64,000 bases of DNA from an uncultured Clostridia bacterium (GTDB taxonomy: Bacteria; Bacillota; Clostridia; TANB77; CAG-508). A model generated the notes under the pieces. The model was not told the DNA's origin, ran no database searches, and saw only the letters and a list, made by a program, of their open reading frames with translations. This document shows positions 35,282 to 45,427 of the stretch, in pieces. Location: contig CAPNDH010000003.1 of the NCBI GenBank assembly GCA_948664205.1, positions 1-64,000 on the forward strand, written 5' to 3'. The position numbers were made by a program, and so were the translations under genes. Within the stretch, counting starts at the first letter, position 1; the number at the start of each line of letters is the position of its first letter.

Positions 35282-36028
35282 TTATTTATACCATACTTCA
35301 ACTTTAGCTGAATTCTTATAATTAGTCCCATTAACGAAAAAGTCCACTATATTTAGTTTAGATTTAGAGATCCTTATATTGTGCCAATACATCTTTCCAT
35401 TGTAATTACCTTGTACTATGCATTCTCCTCCATCTGTTAAAGCATCATAAATTACATGATATTGTTCTGCATAACCTCCCCCACTTACCTTTACAATTAA
35501 TTCTATAAATTCATTTGGTAATGTAATTTCTTCTGTTCCTATTACATATCCATTCTCATTCATCATATATTTTTTCCACTCGCATAATGTATTTTGAGTA
35601 TTGTTAGCAACTTTTACTCCATTTATGCTTGCTAATTGTAGTGACGAATTTATTTCGAATTCATATGGATATTTGCTTAACTTTGTATATATTGATGTTG
35701 GATTCTCACTTGGTACATCATATTCAGTACTTGCTACTTTGCTTGTTTCAGTTACATATTCTATTTCATTATCATTGCCTAATATTAATGATAGTTCTTT
35801 TAGCGTTGGCATCTCTTGCTTTTCTGCATATTTATTCATTTGTGCAGTTGTTATTTTTAAATTTATTATTTCTGTGGCTGTTTGTTTATTTGTTAGCTCT
35901 TTTGCTTCATTTGCACGATTAAATATTCCATTATTACTTAAACCCAAATATATTGCTACACTTGCTAATATTATTAGTATTATTATTGTTATTACTAATG
36001 AAATTAATGTTATTCCTTTATTCTTCAT
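35282..36028 (-). CDS. Prepilin-type N-terminal domain protein
   Basis: 248 residues. N-terminus KNKGITLISLVITIIILIILASVAI is a class III (type IV pilin) signal: short basic leader, G before the mature start, then a long hydrophobic helix. Position 5 of the mature sequence is Ser, not the usual Glu. The rest is a surface beta domain of unknown kind. No pilus assembly genes are in the window. AAGGAGGAAAACAA before the ATG. Confidence 0.75.
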   Translation of the reverse strand: MKNKGITLISLVITIIILIILASVAIYLGLSNNGIFNRANEAKELTNKQTATEIINLKITTAQMNKYAEKQEMPTLKELSLILGNDNEIEYVTETSKVASTEYDVPSENPTSIYTKLSKYPYEFEINSSLQLASINGVKVANNTQNTLCEWKKYMMNENGYVIGTEEITLPNEFIELIVKVSGGGYAEQYHVIYDALTDGGECIVQGNYNGKMYWHNIRISKSKLNIVDFFVNGTNYKNSAKVEVWYK

Positions 36029-36223
36029 TTGTTTTCCTCCTTGTTTTATTATTTTAACCTTTATTCTATTAATTTATTATAAAATAAAATTAAAATTTCT
36101 AGAAGTAACTTATCCGTAAACATTAATTTTAGGAATTACTTCAAATTAATGTTATACATCTCTAATATTATTTATACTTATTTGTTTTTTATTTGTTTGT
36201 CATTTCATAAATATTTTATCACT

Positions 36224-36267
36224 AAGTTATACACTAGTCAAGTTATATATTAGTTAATTTATAACTT
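36224..36267 (+). promoter_or_regulatory. AAGTTATA operator-like repeats upstream of the XRE gene
   Basis: AAGTTATA at 36224-36231 and 36240-36247 (direct) and the inverted TATAACTT at 36260-36267, just upstream of the regulator gene. Candidate autoregulatory binding sites. Confidence 0.5.
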
Positions 36268-36299
36268 GTTTTTAGTTAAAATAATATAGAGGTGTTAAT

Positions 36300-36500
36300 A
36301 TGGTATTTCTAAATGTTAAAGACATATTAGCTAAAAAGAATAAATCTAAATATTGGTTAGTACAACAAATGGAAAGTGATTGGCAATCTATTTCTGCAAT
36401 GATGAATAATGAAACTAAAGGAATTAAGTATGATACTTTAGAAAAGCTGTGTAAAATTCTTGAGTGTACTCCTAATGATATTTTTATTTTTAAAGACTGA
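36300..36500 (+). CDS. XRE-family transcriptional regulator
   Basis: 66 residues, essentially one helix-turn-helix domain of the Cro/C1 (HTH_26-like) type: VKDILAKKNKSKYWLVQQME, SDWQSISAMMN, IKYDTLEKLCKILECTPNDIF. Typical of small phage- or element-derived repressors that regulate themselves. GAGGTGTTAAT before the ATG. A family A repeat follows directly. Confidence 0.88.
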   Translation: MVFLNVKDILAKKNKSKYWLVQQMESDWQSISAMMNNETKGIKYDTLEKLCKILECTPNDIFIFKD

Positions 36501-36515
36501 TATGTTATAAAAAAC

Positions 36516-36624
36516 AAGAATAAAATTTTCTAAGCTCATTCTTCGCTAAGAAAATCTAATTCTTCCATAACTATCTTCTAAGGAAACTCCCCACTAACGC
36601 AGATGACTTTCCTAAGAATATAAA
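36516..36624. repeat. Dispersed palindromic element, family A (compact copy)
   Basis: About 109 bp, the clearest copy: AAGAATAAAATTTTCTAAGC at the left, GATGACTTTCCTAAGAATAT at the right, two internal hairpins. Confidence 0.8.
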
Positions 36625-36633
36625 AAAGTAGAA

Positions 36634-36659
36634 GGAGAAGTAACTTTATTTACTTCTCC
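36634..36659. terminator. Terminator between XRE gene and adhesin
   Basis: Stem GGAGAAGTAA / TTACTTCTCC with loop CTTTAT. Confidence 0.8.
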
Positions 36660-36681
36660 CCTTATTTTTATTTAGTTAATA

Positions 36682-39600
36682 TTACAATACATATTTCTTA
36701 ATAAATATTACTCCTGTAGATATTATTGCTAATGAACCAGTTGCTAATAGTACGTAACTTAAATTTATTAGTTCTCCTGTTTTTGTAGCTAGTATTACTG
36801 GTGCGTCGTCTATGTCGTCTTCTCCTGGTTTTTGGTTGTTTGGAGTTGAGTCTATGTCTGGTGTATCACTGTCATTTTTATCTTCGCTTATTTCTGCTGT
36901 GTTTACTTTTAGTCCCATGTTGTTATTTCCATTTATCCATGTTAATAATACTTCTACTTCGGCACTTTCACCTGGGTTTAATAGTGTATTTGCTAATGCA
37001 TTTGTTACTATTTTTCCGTCTACTTCTCTCCAGTCTTTATTGTCTGTTGCTACAAATTTTAGTCCTTCTGGTATATAGTCTGAAATCTCTAGCGCGTATC
37101 CTGGTATTTCACCTTCGTTTGTTACTCTTATGCTATACCTGAATTTAACTACTACTTTATTTACTTTATTTTTAGCTATTTCTACTTTTACTACTTCTTC
37201 TGGGTCATCTTCTGCTTTATGACCTGTATTTGTTACTGTTTCTTTACCATTTTCTATTACTATAGCTTGTGTTACCCATTTTCTTAAAGCTAAGTCAAAG
37301 TATTTTACTTTTACTTTTTCTATGTCTTGGTCGTCTTCTCCTTCTATCCATTTATCTGGAGTTGAGTCTTTATCTATTACTGGGTTCCCTTTTTCGTCTT
37401 CATCATCTGCTATTTGTGCTTTGTTTATTAGTATTCTGTCAGATGTATTTGGTTCTGTTACTTTGAATGCTATTTTAATATCTTTATGGTCTGGTTCTTC
37501 CATTGTTTTACTGTCAAATGCTTTTAATAAGTTATTTCTTCCTGTTTCAGTTTCTTGTGCTTTTGATAAGTAATCTGTTGAAATTGAAACTGCTTCTTCT
37601 ATATTTTCAGTTACATTTCCTTCTTCATCTAACATTACCCATCTATATTCTTTATTTAAGTCATTTTCTGGTAAGAACTCTAAGCCTTCTGGTAAATCAT
37701 CCTTTACTTGTTTTGCGTATCCTGCCATTGTTCCTTCATTGTATATACGAAGTGTATATGTTACTATATTTCCATTTTCAACGTCTACTGGTTCTTTTGT
37801 ATGTGTGTAAATATATTTACCTTCTTCAGTTATACTAAATACTGGTACTCTATTAGTTATTTCAGTTTCATTTACTCCTGTTATGAACTTTCTTAAAGCT
37901 AAATCGAAGTATTTTAATTTGATATGTTCAACATCTATGTCATCTTCTTTTTCATTATTATTGTTTGGAGTTGAATCTCTATCTATTATAGGGTTTCCAT
38001 TTTCGTCTGAGTCTTCTGATATTTCTGCCGTATTTGTTATTATTCCTTCATGTGAATTTGGAGCTATAACTTTAAATACTGCTTTTACATCTTTATGTTT
38101 TGGCTCAGCCATTGTGCTTTGATCAAATTCTCCTAGTAAGTTATCTCTATTAGCTACTATTCCTTGTTCTTTTGATAGGTAATCTGTTGCTATTATTTGT
38201 GCTTCTTTTTCATTTTCTGTTACTACATAGTTTTTACTATTGAATACTTTTATATCTTCTGGTGCTACTTCTTCATTTTCTTTAACTTCACGATACATTA
38301 CCCATCTGTATTCTATGTTTGTTTCATCTGCTGGAATGAATTCTAAACCACTTGGTATATCATCCATTACTTCGCTTGCATATCCTGCAATATTTCCTTC
38401 ATTGAATATCCTTATTGTATATTCTACTATGTCTGTTGTTTGTACTTCTACTGGTACTTTTGTATGTTCATATATGTAATTTCCGTTTGAGTCTTTATTA
38501 GTAGTAAATACTGGATATCTATTTGTAATAGGTGTTTCATTTAGCCCAGTTATAAATTTTCTTAAGGCTAAATCAAATTCTTTTAATATTAATTTATCAA
38601 AGTCGTCATCATCTTGTTGACCTTTATAATGATATTCTTTATCTGTTAATACAGATTTGTTATCTGTTCTACCTTTATAGTCTGGTAAATCATTATCAGC
38701 TGGTAAATTATCATTTTGTATGTCATCTGCTGGTTTTGAATTGTCTTTTGTTAAACTATCAGCTGTTGAGTCTCTATCTATAACTGTGCTTCCATCGCTA
38801 GATGTATAGCCTGTTATTTCTGCTATGTTTGTTATTACTTTATCTAAGTTTTGTACTGATTTTACTCTACATTTTATTTGTACATCTATGTAATCTAATG
38901 TATCTCCACCATCATATGCTTTTAGTAAAGTTCCATTCTCTCTATTAGCATATGTTAAGTCTCTAATTCCTGAATGAGTACTATTTGGTGATGTAATATC
39001 TGTTTTTACAACCCTTCCATTTGCTGACCAGCCATAGTTTGCATTAAATTCATCATTTACATATTCTAATTCTGGTGGTAAATAGTCTGTAATTTCTGTT
39101 ACATATCCATCTATTTCACCCTCGTTATATACTCTAATTGTATATATTACTTCAGAACCTACTGAAACTCCTACTTCTGCTTTTTGATGTCTATATGTAG
39201 CTGTTGTTGCTGTTCCTGCTTTTAAGTTTGTAATGTCTACAACTGGTTCTTTTAAATATTTATTTTCTTCATTTAGTAATGGTTTGTTTTTTACTGTTGT
39301 TATGAATTTTCTTAAGGCAAGGTCAAATTCTTTTCCTGGTAACACTAAATCTTCATAGTCATCATCATCTTCGTAACCCCATCCAATAGTTGATGTTCCT
39401 GGGTTATAGTTATTTATTTTATCTTGAGTTAAATTTTCAAAAGAGTCTCTATCTGCTTTGTTACCATTTATATCTACACGGTCTGTTATTTCTGCTACAT
39501 TTTTTAATATTTGGTCTGAACTTGTTACACTTGCTACTACTCTACATTCTACTTTTACATCTGCAAATGAAATTTCTCCTCCTTCAAATGCTTTTAATAG

Positions 39601-41148
39601 TGTTGTATTTAGTTTATTTGTTGTTATTGTTTTTTTGTCACTTGATGGTACCCATCCATTTTCTTGGTTTAATGTGCTATCTTCTATATATTCTAAACCT
39701 GCTGGTAAGTGGTCTGTTATTTGAAGCGCATATCCATCTAATTCGCCTTCATTATATATTCTTATTGTGTATTCTACTATATCTCCTACTTGTACTTCTA
39801 CTGGGGTTTTTATATGTGGTTTTTCTACTGTCCATTTTCCTTTGTTTAATGTTGCTAAATTTTGTGTTGTTACATCTGGTATTCTATTTGTTATCTCTGT
39901 TCTTACATCATCTGTTGTTTTTGCTGTTATGAATTTTCTTAGGGCTAAGTCAAATAATTTTTCTTCTGGTATATTTGGTGTTACAATGTTTGCTTTTCTT
40001 TCTATTTTATTTCTTGTTATTTCTACAACTGGTTGATCTGTTTCTGGTGCATTTTGTACTGACCAGTATGTAAGTGTTGTTTCATATGTAGTTGCTACTA
40101 CTTCAAAGTTTAACCCTGAAACATATTTATCTTTTTCGACTGATATATAGAATTGTCCGCCTATTGCTTCTTCTAATGAAATTTCTGTTCCTGCTTCATT
40201 TACAATTTTATATGTTACTTCCAATTCACCATTTTTTAATGTTGATGAAAGTTTATATTCTATATTTGGTTTTGCTGTAAGTGTATATGGTCCTAATATA
40301 TAATTTCCATTTTCTAATTTTATACCTGCATTTGTTGGAGTTAATGTAATTAAATTGTCAGTATCTAATTTAGTTGGAACTTTATCGCTATTTGCAATTC
40401 CTCCTTCTACCAAGTAATTAAATATTGCTACTGCTAAGTCTTTTCTATCATCGCCATCTCTAAATTTATCTTCTATTGATACATAAACTGCATCTAATGG
40501 TCCTTTTTCTTTTACATCTAATGCAAAACTTCCATTTTCTACTTGATAGTCTCTATCTCCATCATTTGTAAAATACCATATAGCTAATTGTTGCGCCACA
40601 TCTATTTCATCATCTGTTATATTTATATTAGGGCTAAGGTCTGTACCTTTTAATGCTTCTGTAATTAGTTCTTGCCTATAAGCTTCACTTGTAGGAAGTC
40701 CTGGTACATAGCAGTGTTCTAATACCCATATAAGTGAATTATAATTTGCTCCACTTGGCAATACATTTTTGTATTTATCTGGCATAGGATTTGTTGTAGA
40801 ATCTTTATCTTTTAAATCAAAATGAAAAGTATATTCCCTTACATCGTTTTGTCCTACATATTTTCCATCTTCATCTACTGAACCAAATCCATCTCCACCT
40901 TTTATACAGTAAAATGTTCTTGATTGGTCTGGGTCTTTCTTTGTAAGGCTTTCATATGAAGATATTTTCCACATTATTTTATCTAATGCTTTATACCCAT
41001 ATGAAGGTGAACCTTTACGATATTCTTCAATTCCTAAGTATAATGATTGGTCTGCAACTGCTGCATTAACTTTTGTTGCTGTTATACCTAAAATCATAAT
41101 CGCTAAGCTAATTATTAAAACACTTAAAATTCCTTTTCTCATTTTCAT
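36682..41148 (-). CDS. Giant thioester-domain adhesin with repeats
   Basis: 1488 residues, surface protein. Signal peptide (KGILSVLIISLAIMILGITATKVNA), then a thioester-type domain (about 30-250): RTFYCIKGG supplies the Cys and DVAQQLAIWYFTN the Gln of the bond by which such domains attach covalently to host or matrix molecules. Next a beta domain, then five DUF11-like repeats, each opening (E/Y)FDLALRKFIT or DLALRKWVT and containing VEYTIRIYNEG and LPxGLEY/PEGLKF. The C-terminus has ATKTGELINLSYVLLATGSLAIISTGVIFIKKYVL-type architecture: a TG-ending sorting-like motif, a membrane helix and a basic tail; the motif is not canonical LPxTG. Family members link cells to surfaces. Confidence 0.85.
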   Translation of the reverse strand: MKMRKGILSVLIISLAIMILGITATKVNAAVADQSLYLGIEEYRKGSPSYGYKALDKIMWKISSYESLTKKDPDQSRTFYCIKGGDGFGSVDEDGKYVGQNDVREYTFHFDLKDKDSTTNPMPDKYKNVLPSGANYNSLIWVLEHCYVPGLPTSEAYRQELITEALKGTDLSPNINITDDEIDVAQQLAIWYFTNDGDRDYQVENGSFALDVKEKGPLDAVYVSIEDKFRDGDDRKDLAVAIFNYLVEGGIANSDKVPTKLDTDNLITLTPTNAGIKLENGNYILGPYTLTAKPNIEYKLSSTLKNGELEVTYKIVNEAGTEISLEEAIGGQFYISVEKDKYVSGLNFEVVATTYETTLTYWSVQNAPETDQPVVEITRNKIERKANIVTPNIPEEKLFDLALRKFITAKTTDDVRTEITNRIPDVTTQNLATLNKGKWTVEKPHIKTPVEVQVGDIVEYTIRIYNEGELDGYALQITDHLPAGLEYIEDSTLNQENGWVPSSDKKTITTNKLNTTLLKAFEGGEISFADVKVECRVVASVTSSDQILKNVAEITDRVDINGNKADRDSFENLTQDKINNYNPGTSTIGWGYEDDDDYEDLVLPGKEFDLALRKFITTVKNKPLLNEENKYLKEPVVDITNLKAGTATTATYRHQKAEVGVSVGSEVIYTIRVYNEGEIDGYVTEITDYLPPELEYVNDEFNANYGWSANGRVVKTDITSPNSTHSGIRDLTYANRENGTLLKAYDGGDTLDYIDVQIKCRVKSVQNLDKVITNIAEITGYTSSDGSTVIDRDSTADSLTKDNSKPADDIQNDNLPADNDLPDYKGRTDNKSVLTDKEYHYKGQQDDDDFDKLILKEFDLALRKFITGLNETPITNRYPVFTTNKDSNGNYIYEHTKVPVEVQTTDIVEYTIRIFNEGNIAGYASEVMDDIPSGLEFIPADETNIEYRWVMYREVKENEEVAPEDIKVFNSKNYVVTENEKEAQIIATDYLSKEQGIVANRDNLLGEFDQSTMAEPKHKDVKAVFKVIAPNSHEGIITNTAEISEDSDENGNPIIDRDSTPNNNNEKEDDIDVEHIKLKYFDLALRKFITGVNETEITNRVPVFSITEEGKYIYTHTKEPVDVENGNIVTYTLRIYNEGTMAGYAKQVKDDLPEGLEFLPENDLNKEYRWVMLDEEGNVTENIEEAVSISTDYLSKAQETETGRNNLLKAFDSKTMEEPDHKDIKIAFKVTEPNTSDRILINKAQIADDEDEKGNPVIDKDSTPDKWIEGEDDQDIEKVKVKYFDLALRKWVTQAIVIENGKETVTNTGHKAEDDPEEVVKVEIAKNKVNKVVVKFRYSIRVTNEGEIPGYALEISDYIPEGLKFVATDNKDWREVDGKIVTNALANTLLNPGESAEVEVLLTWINGNNNMGLKVNTAEISEDKNDSDTPDIDSTPNNQKPGEDDIDDAPVILATKTGELINLSYVLLATGSLAIISTGVIFIKKYVL

Positions 41149-41431
41149 TTTTCTACCATCCTTTTTTATTTTGGCATATTTATATATAATATATTTTAAT
41201 TAGTTTTAAAATATAAGTCAATACCAATATTTTCCGGCTTTTTTACTGTTTTTAATTATACTTTAAAATGCACTACGGAAGTACATTTTCCAAGTGTCAA
41301 TTTTTTTCAAAGCCATATATTATTATTATATTACATTTTGCTTACAAAATCAAGGTTTTATGTGAATTTCTTTAGGGAGAGTGGGGTTACCCTATGCTTT
41401 CTTATTTTGATGTTTTAAATTAATTTAACGT

Positions 41432-42629
41432 CTAATTCATTAAAAAATCTATTATATTAATAACCCTAATACCATCAATTTCTTTATTTTTTACTTTATC
41501 CATAGTTAGTATAAATTTAGGATAATTGTCTTTAATTGCAAGCAAAGATTTTTTTTCTCTTTCTTCTACTTTTTCATCAAGTATACTTCTAGATACTTGA
41601 TAATAAATTCTTTCATCAGGTTTTATTGCTATAAAGTCTATTTCTATATCATTATATTTGCCAACATATACTTCGTATCCGTCTACGTAAAAGTTCAATA
41701 TATATTAAATTTTCATAACTACTTCCAGTATCATATGAAGAAAAGCCACTAATTATGTTTTTAAGTCCATTGTCTACAAAATAGTATTTTCCTTGCGTTT
41801 TTAATAACTGTTTTCCTTTTAGTTCATATCTAGGAACTCTATAGATAAAATAAGCATTTTCAATCATTTTTAGATAAGCATCTACAGTTTCGTTTGTAAT
41901 ACTACTACCATTTTTTTTCATAAAATCTGCAATTGAATTTGGTGTAGTCAAATTACCTATACAACTAGACATATATTTTATTAAATTGTCTAAAAAAATT
42001 ACATCTTTAATATTATTTCGATTTATAACATCTTTTTTTAAAACAACTTCTTTAATATCATTTAAGTAATTAATCATTAATTCTTCATTATTGTTCATAT
42101 TTACTAACATTGGCATACCACCGAATTTTAAATATTTATCAAATTTGTCATATTTATCTTCATCTTCTTTAAATGGATATTCTTTTATAAATTCCTTGAA
42201 TGAGAATGGATATATTTTTATTGTTAATACTCTGCCAGCAAGTAGTGTTGTTAGTTCACTTGATAAAAGATAGGCATTTGAACCTGTTATATAAATATCG
42301 CAATCTATATCAACTAATAGTGAATTAACAGCTTTCTCCCACATTTCTACATTTTGTACTTCATCTAATAAAATGTAATTCTTTCCTTTTTGAATATTTT
42401 CCTTTATATAATTGTATAAATCTTGATAGTTTTTTATATGATACCAATCTGCACTTTCAAAATTCATATATATAATATTTTTGCGTGAAATATCCTGTGA
42501 TAATAAATAATCTTTATATTGAAGTAATAAAGTACTTTTTCCACTTCTTCTAACACCAGTTATTACTTTAATTAAATTTAGGTCTTTACTTTCTATTAAT
42601 TGTTTTAGATATTTTTCTCTTTTTAGCAT
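41432..42629 (-). CDS. AAA ATPase (DUF4143 type), frame restored by +1 step at CGG
   Basis: Archaeal/bacterial AAA ATPase with C-terminal DUF4143 (nuclease-like) region; role unknown, common in variable DNA. Walker A TGVRRSGKSTLLLQ, Walker B NYILLDEVQNVEMW, sensor YITGSNAYLLSSE. ATG 42629 follows AGAGGTGA. The frame breaks in CTT TTA CGT AGA CGG ATA (CGG at 41679-41681). Dropping that C continues ...LLRRGYEVYVGKYNDIEIDFIA and reaches the stop at 41432, giving 398 residues, the normal length; the downstream piece (YEVYVGK...EIDFIAIKPDE) is a textbook DUF4143 end. Frameshifted pseudogene or programmed shift; this is one of five such sites. Confidence 0.85.
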
Positions 42630-42930
42630 AACATTCACCTCTATTATTATTTTACAATATTTTTTATTCTTAGTCAAGTTTTACGGTTATAAACTTAAAA
42701 CTTTTATTTTTTCATTTTTTTACGTTTATATATTATATGTAACAATATAGTATATATACATTTTTCTTTCATAATATACTAAAGAATAAGGGGGAAATTA
42801 GTAATTGCTCTAATAATGGGCTATTTTTCATGGAATTAAAGCCTTTCTGATATTTAAAACTATAGATTATTAATTTTAAAATTTGATTAGTTGATATTTT
42901 AGAAATTTGAAATATTAAATTTTTAAGAAT

Positions 42931-43027
42931 TTAGTGAATAGTTAAAAATTAATAGTTAATAGTACATAAGTGCTCTTAGTAATTAATTATAACTATTCAC
43001 TATTAACTATTAACCATTAACTATTAA
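42931..43027. repeat. Heptamer-armed hairpin (AACTATT unit)
   Basis: One arm has GAATAGTTAAAAATTAATAG-type units, the other ACTATTC ACTATTA ACTATTA ACCATTA ACTATTA; arms complementary around AAGTGCTCTTAGT. Same design as the ATTCATT and CCAACTT elements but a different 7-bp unit. Confidence 0.75.
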
Positions 43028-43124
43028 GTGCGACTTGTTAAAGTCGCACTTATGGAGGCGATTGCTTACCAGACTAACTTCTGTATATAGCTTATATCTA
43101 GTCTTTAAGTTGTTTCAAAATATT

Positions 43125-43147
43125 ATTTTGTCACATTTTTGTCACAT
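43125..43147 (+). repeat. Direct repeat, left copy
   Basis: ATTTTGTCACATTTTTGTCA continuing CAT; matches 45209-45231 with one mismatch. The two copies bracket the 43290 gene and rhuM. Confidence 0.7.
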
Positions 43148-43221
43148 CAAAATCAATTTATTTTATATACCTTTTTTAATTATTAACCAAAACAAAAAAG
43201 AACATTTATTTGTAAGAAGTA

Positions 43222-43250
43222 TTGAAAAGCATTAGATTATATGATAAAAT
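43222..43250 (+). promoter_or_regulatory. Promoter of the 43290-rhuM pair
   Basis: TTGAAA (43222-43227), 17 bp, TAAAAT (43245-43250). Confidence 0.7.
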
Positions 43251-43289
43251 AGTTACTATAAAATTGTAATAATTGAAATGAGGTATAAA

Positions 43290-44132
43290 ATGGTAAGAAA
43301 AAATATATTTGAAATTTTAGAAAATAAATGGGATAGTATCGCAGAAATAAAAAGAATTTACAAACTATTATATAAAAAGTCTATTAGTAATCCCTATAGT
43401 ACAGATATGACTCCTATAGCTGTTGTGAATCAATATTGTTTCCATAACTGGAATAATCGACATACTTATTTAACTATTGAAGATATGGCAAAAGCATTAA
43501 ATATAGAAATATATTATGATAGTATTCCAAGCAATTTATCAACTACTATGATATTAAATTATTTGGAATTTGCAAGCAATATTGTAATGCTTTGCGATAC
43601 TAAAATATTTGAAGAAGGCTCAAATTTTGATTATTATACAGATTATGTAATTCTTGATGAAAATATAGAAATTGCTTTGGAGCATTTAAATTTTTCTAAA
43701 TATGAAATTAATAATGAAGAAAGAATAATTTTAATTGAAAAGAATCCTTCTGCAATAGCTGTTGCTGAAATTGTTGATGAAGATACAGCTTGTAAAGTAA
43801 TTGAGTATAATCATTATTTATTAAAAGGCAATATCGATAAAAAGAAAGATATTTTATTGCAATTAGCTAATAAATATGAAGGTATGAAAAGTAATATTAA
43901 AAGTCTAAATAGTAAATTAGATGATGATATTGGATTTATGCTAAATAATGTGCATGTCAGACACAATAATAAGAGTGGAAAAAATAAAAAGGAATATATA
44001 TCTAAAATGAGAAAAGACACAATGGAAAAATGGTATGATGAAACATACCAAATGTTACTATTAGCATTTCTTTTAACTGAACAACCAAGTAGAAGTAAAA
44101 AGATAAGTCAGTTAAAAGAAAAACTTAAATAA
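43290..44132 (+). CDS. Unknown protein upstream of rhuM
   Basis: 280 residues, soluble, no signal peptide. Not recognised. The ATG at 43290 has GAGGTAT upstream; the earlier ATG 43278 has no site. C-terminal part (about 190-250) is basic and helical (YISKMRKDTMEKWYDETYQMLL). It is followed after 20 bp by rhuM with a strong GAGGAGGTTAA site, so the two are probably one operon carried by a small inserted cassette. A host-defence or toxin role would fit the position but is a guess. Confidence 0.55.
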   Translation: MVRKNIFEILENKWDSIAEIKRIYKLLYKKSISNPYSTDMTPIAVVNQYCFHNWNNRHTYLTIEDMAKALNIEIYYDSIPSNLSTTMILNYLEFASNIVMLCDTKIFEEGSNFDYYTDYVILDENIEIALEHLNFSKYEINNEERIILIEKNPSAIAVAEIVDEDTACKVIEYNHYLLKGNIDKKKDILLQLANKYEGMKSNIKSLNSKLDDDIGFMLNNVHVRHNNKSGKNKKEYISKMRKDTMEKWYDETYQMLLLAFLLTEQPSRSKKISQLKEKLK

Positions 44133-44152
44133 TAAAAGAGGAGGTTAATTAT

Positions 44153-45164
44153 ATGCAAGATTTAACAAAAGGAGATTTAATTATATATGAAGATGAAAAC
44201 AATAAAATAGACATAGAAGCTTTTTTATATGATGAAACAATTTGGTTACCTCTTAATAAAATTGCTGAATTATTTGAAAAGGATAAATCTACAATAAGTG
44301 AACATATAAAAAATATATTTGATGAACAAGAATTATCCAAAGACTCAACTGTTGGGAAATTCCCAACAGTTCAAATCGAAGGTAATCGTAAGGTTAATAG
44401 AAATATTGATTATTATAATCTTGATATGATAATAGCTGTTCGGATATAGGACAAATTCAAAAAAAGCAACAAAATTTAGACAATGGGCGACAGAAGTTCT
44501 AAAATCATATATCATAAAAGGATATAGTATAAACAAAGAAAAATTAAAAAATCCTAATAAATTTGGTAAAGACTACTTTAATGAGTTACTAGAAATTATC
44601 AAAGAAATTAGAACAAGCGAAAGAAGGTTTTATCAAAAAGTAACTGATATTTTTGCAGAGTGTAGTATCGATTATAATAAAAATTCTGAAATTGCAAATA
44701 ATTTTTATGCTACTATTCAAAATAAGTTTCATTATGCCATTACAAATGAAACGGCAGCAGAAATAATTTATCATAGAGCAAATAGTAAAAAAGAACATAT
44801 GGGATTAACTTCTTGGAAACACTCTCCAGAAGGAAGGATATTAAAAAGTGATGTTAGTATTGCAAAAAACTATTTAACAAATAAAGAACTAGATTTCTTA
44901 CAAGATATTGTTAATATGTATTTAGATATAGCTGAAAACCGTGCAAAAAGACAAATACCTATGAAAATGAAAGATTGGGTAGAAGAATTAGATACAATGC
45001 TACAAACAAATAAATATGACGTTTTAGATAATAAAGGAAGTATATCATCTGAACAAGCAAAACAATTTGCAGAAAATGAATTTGAAAAATTTAGGGTAGA
45101 ACAAGATAAAAAGTATATCTCTGATTTTGATAAAATCATTGATGAGTGTAAAAAAAGTAAATAA
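44153..45164 (+). CDS. rhuM: RhuM-family protein, frame restored by +1 step at CGG
   Basis: RhuM (virulence RhuM family), found on genomic islands; function unresolved. N-terminal part (IYEDENNKIDIEAFLYDETIWLPLNKIAELFEKDKSTISEHI) is a helix-turn-helix-like start, the rest (YRTNSKKATKFRQWATEVLKSYI, HRANSKKEHMGLTSW) is typical RhuM. The frame breaks in ATA GCT GTT CGG ATA TAG (CGG at 44441-44443). Removing its C gives GCT GTT GGA TAT AGG ACA, the conserved VGYRTNS, and a full protein of 336 residues, the family length. Total length is 1 mod 3. Same lesion as four other genes in the window. Confidence 0.88.
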
Positions 45165-45208
45165 AATTTTGTTACGTTTTTATACATATGTATTAGTTTT
45201 TTTGTAAC

Positions 45209-45231
45209 ATTTTGTCACATTTTTGGCACAT
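45209..45231 (+). repeat. Direct repeat, right copy
   Basis: ATTTTGTCACATTTTTGGCA continuing CAT; see 43125-43147. Together they bracket 2.06 kb next to two tRNA genes. Confidence 0.7.
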
Positions 45232-45343
45232 ACACTTTAATTTTATATAACACACAGTAAAAAGTAAAAATTAAAAAATCCCTATTTTTAGGGAAAAAAT
45301 AAGACCTATTAAAACGCATTAACACGCAATAATAGGTACATTT

Positions 45344-45417
45344 TGGAGGCGCCACCCGGATTTGAACCGGGGATCAGAGTTTTGCAGACTCGTGCCTTAC
45401 CGCTTGGCTATAGCGCC
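45344..45417 (-). tRNA. tRNA-Cys (GCA)
   Basis: Cloverleaf on the minus strand: acceptor GGCGCTA/TGGCGCC, anticodon GCA in ACTCTGCAAAAC-type loop, TpsiC arm GGTTCAAATCC, encoded CCA after discriminator T. 74 nt with CCA. Confidence 0.96.
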
Positions 45418-45427
45418 GAATATTATT

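Larger units (their letters stand above)
42678..43289. other. Gene-free, repeat-bearing interval
   Basis: Between the divergent AAA ATPase and the 43290 gene. Contains a heptamer-armed element (42931-43027), a perfect 12-bp hairpin (TAAGTGCGACTT / AAGTCGCACTTA, 43025-43052), a 23-bp direct-repeat copy (43125-43147) and the promoter at 43222-43250. No ORF supported. Confidence 0.65.

Noticed and set aside
42931..43027. CRISPR array
   Set aside because: Units are contiguous heptamers without spacers.
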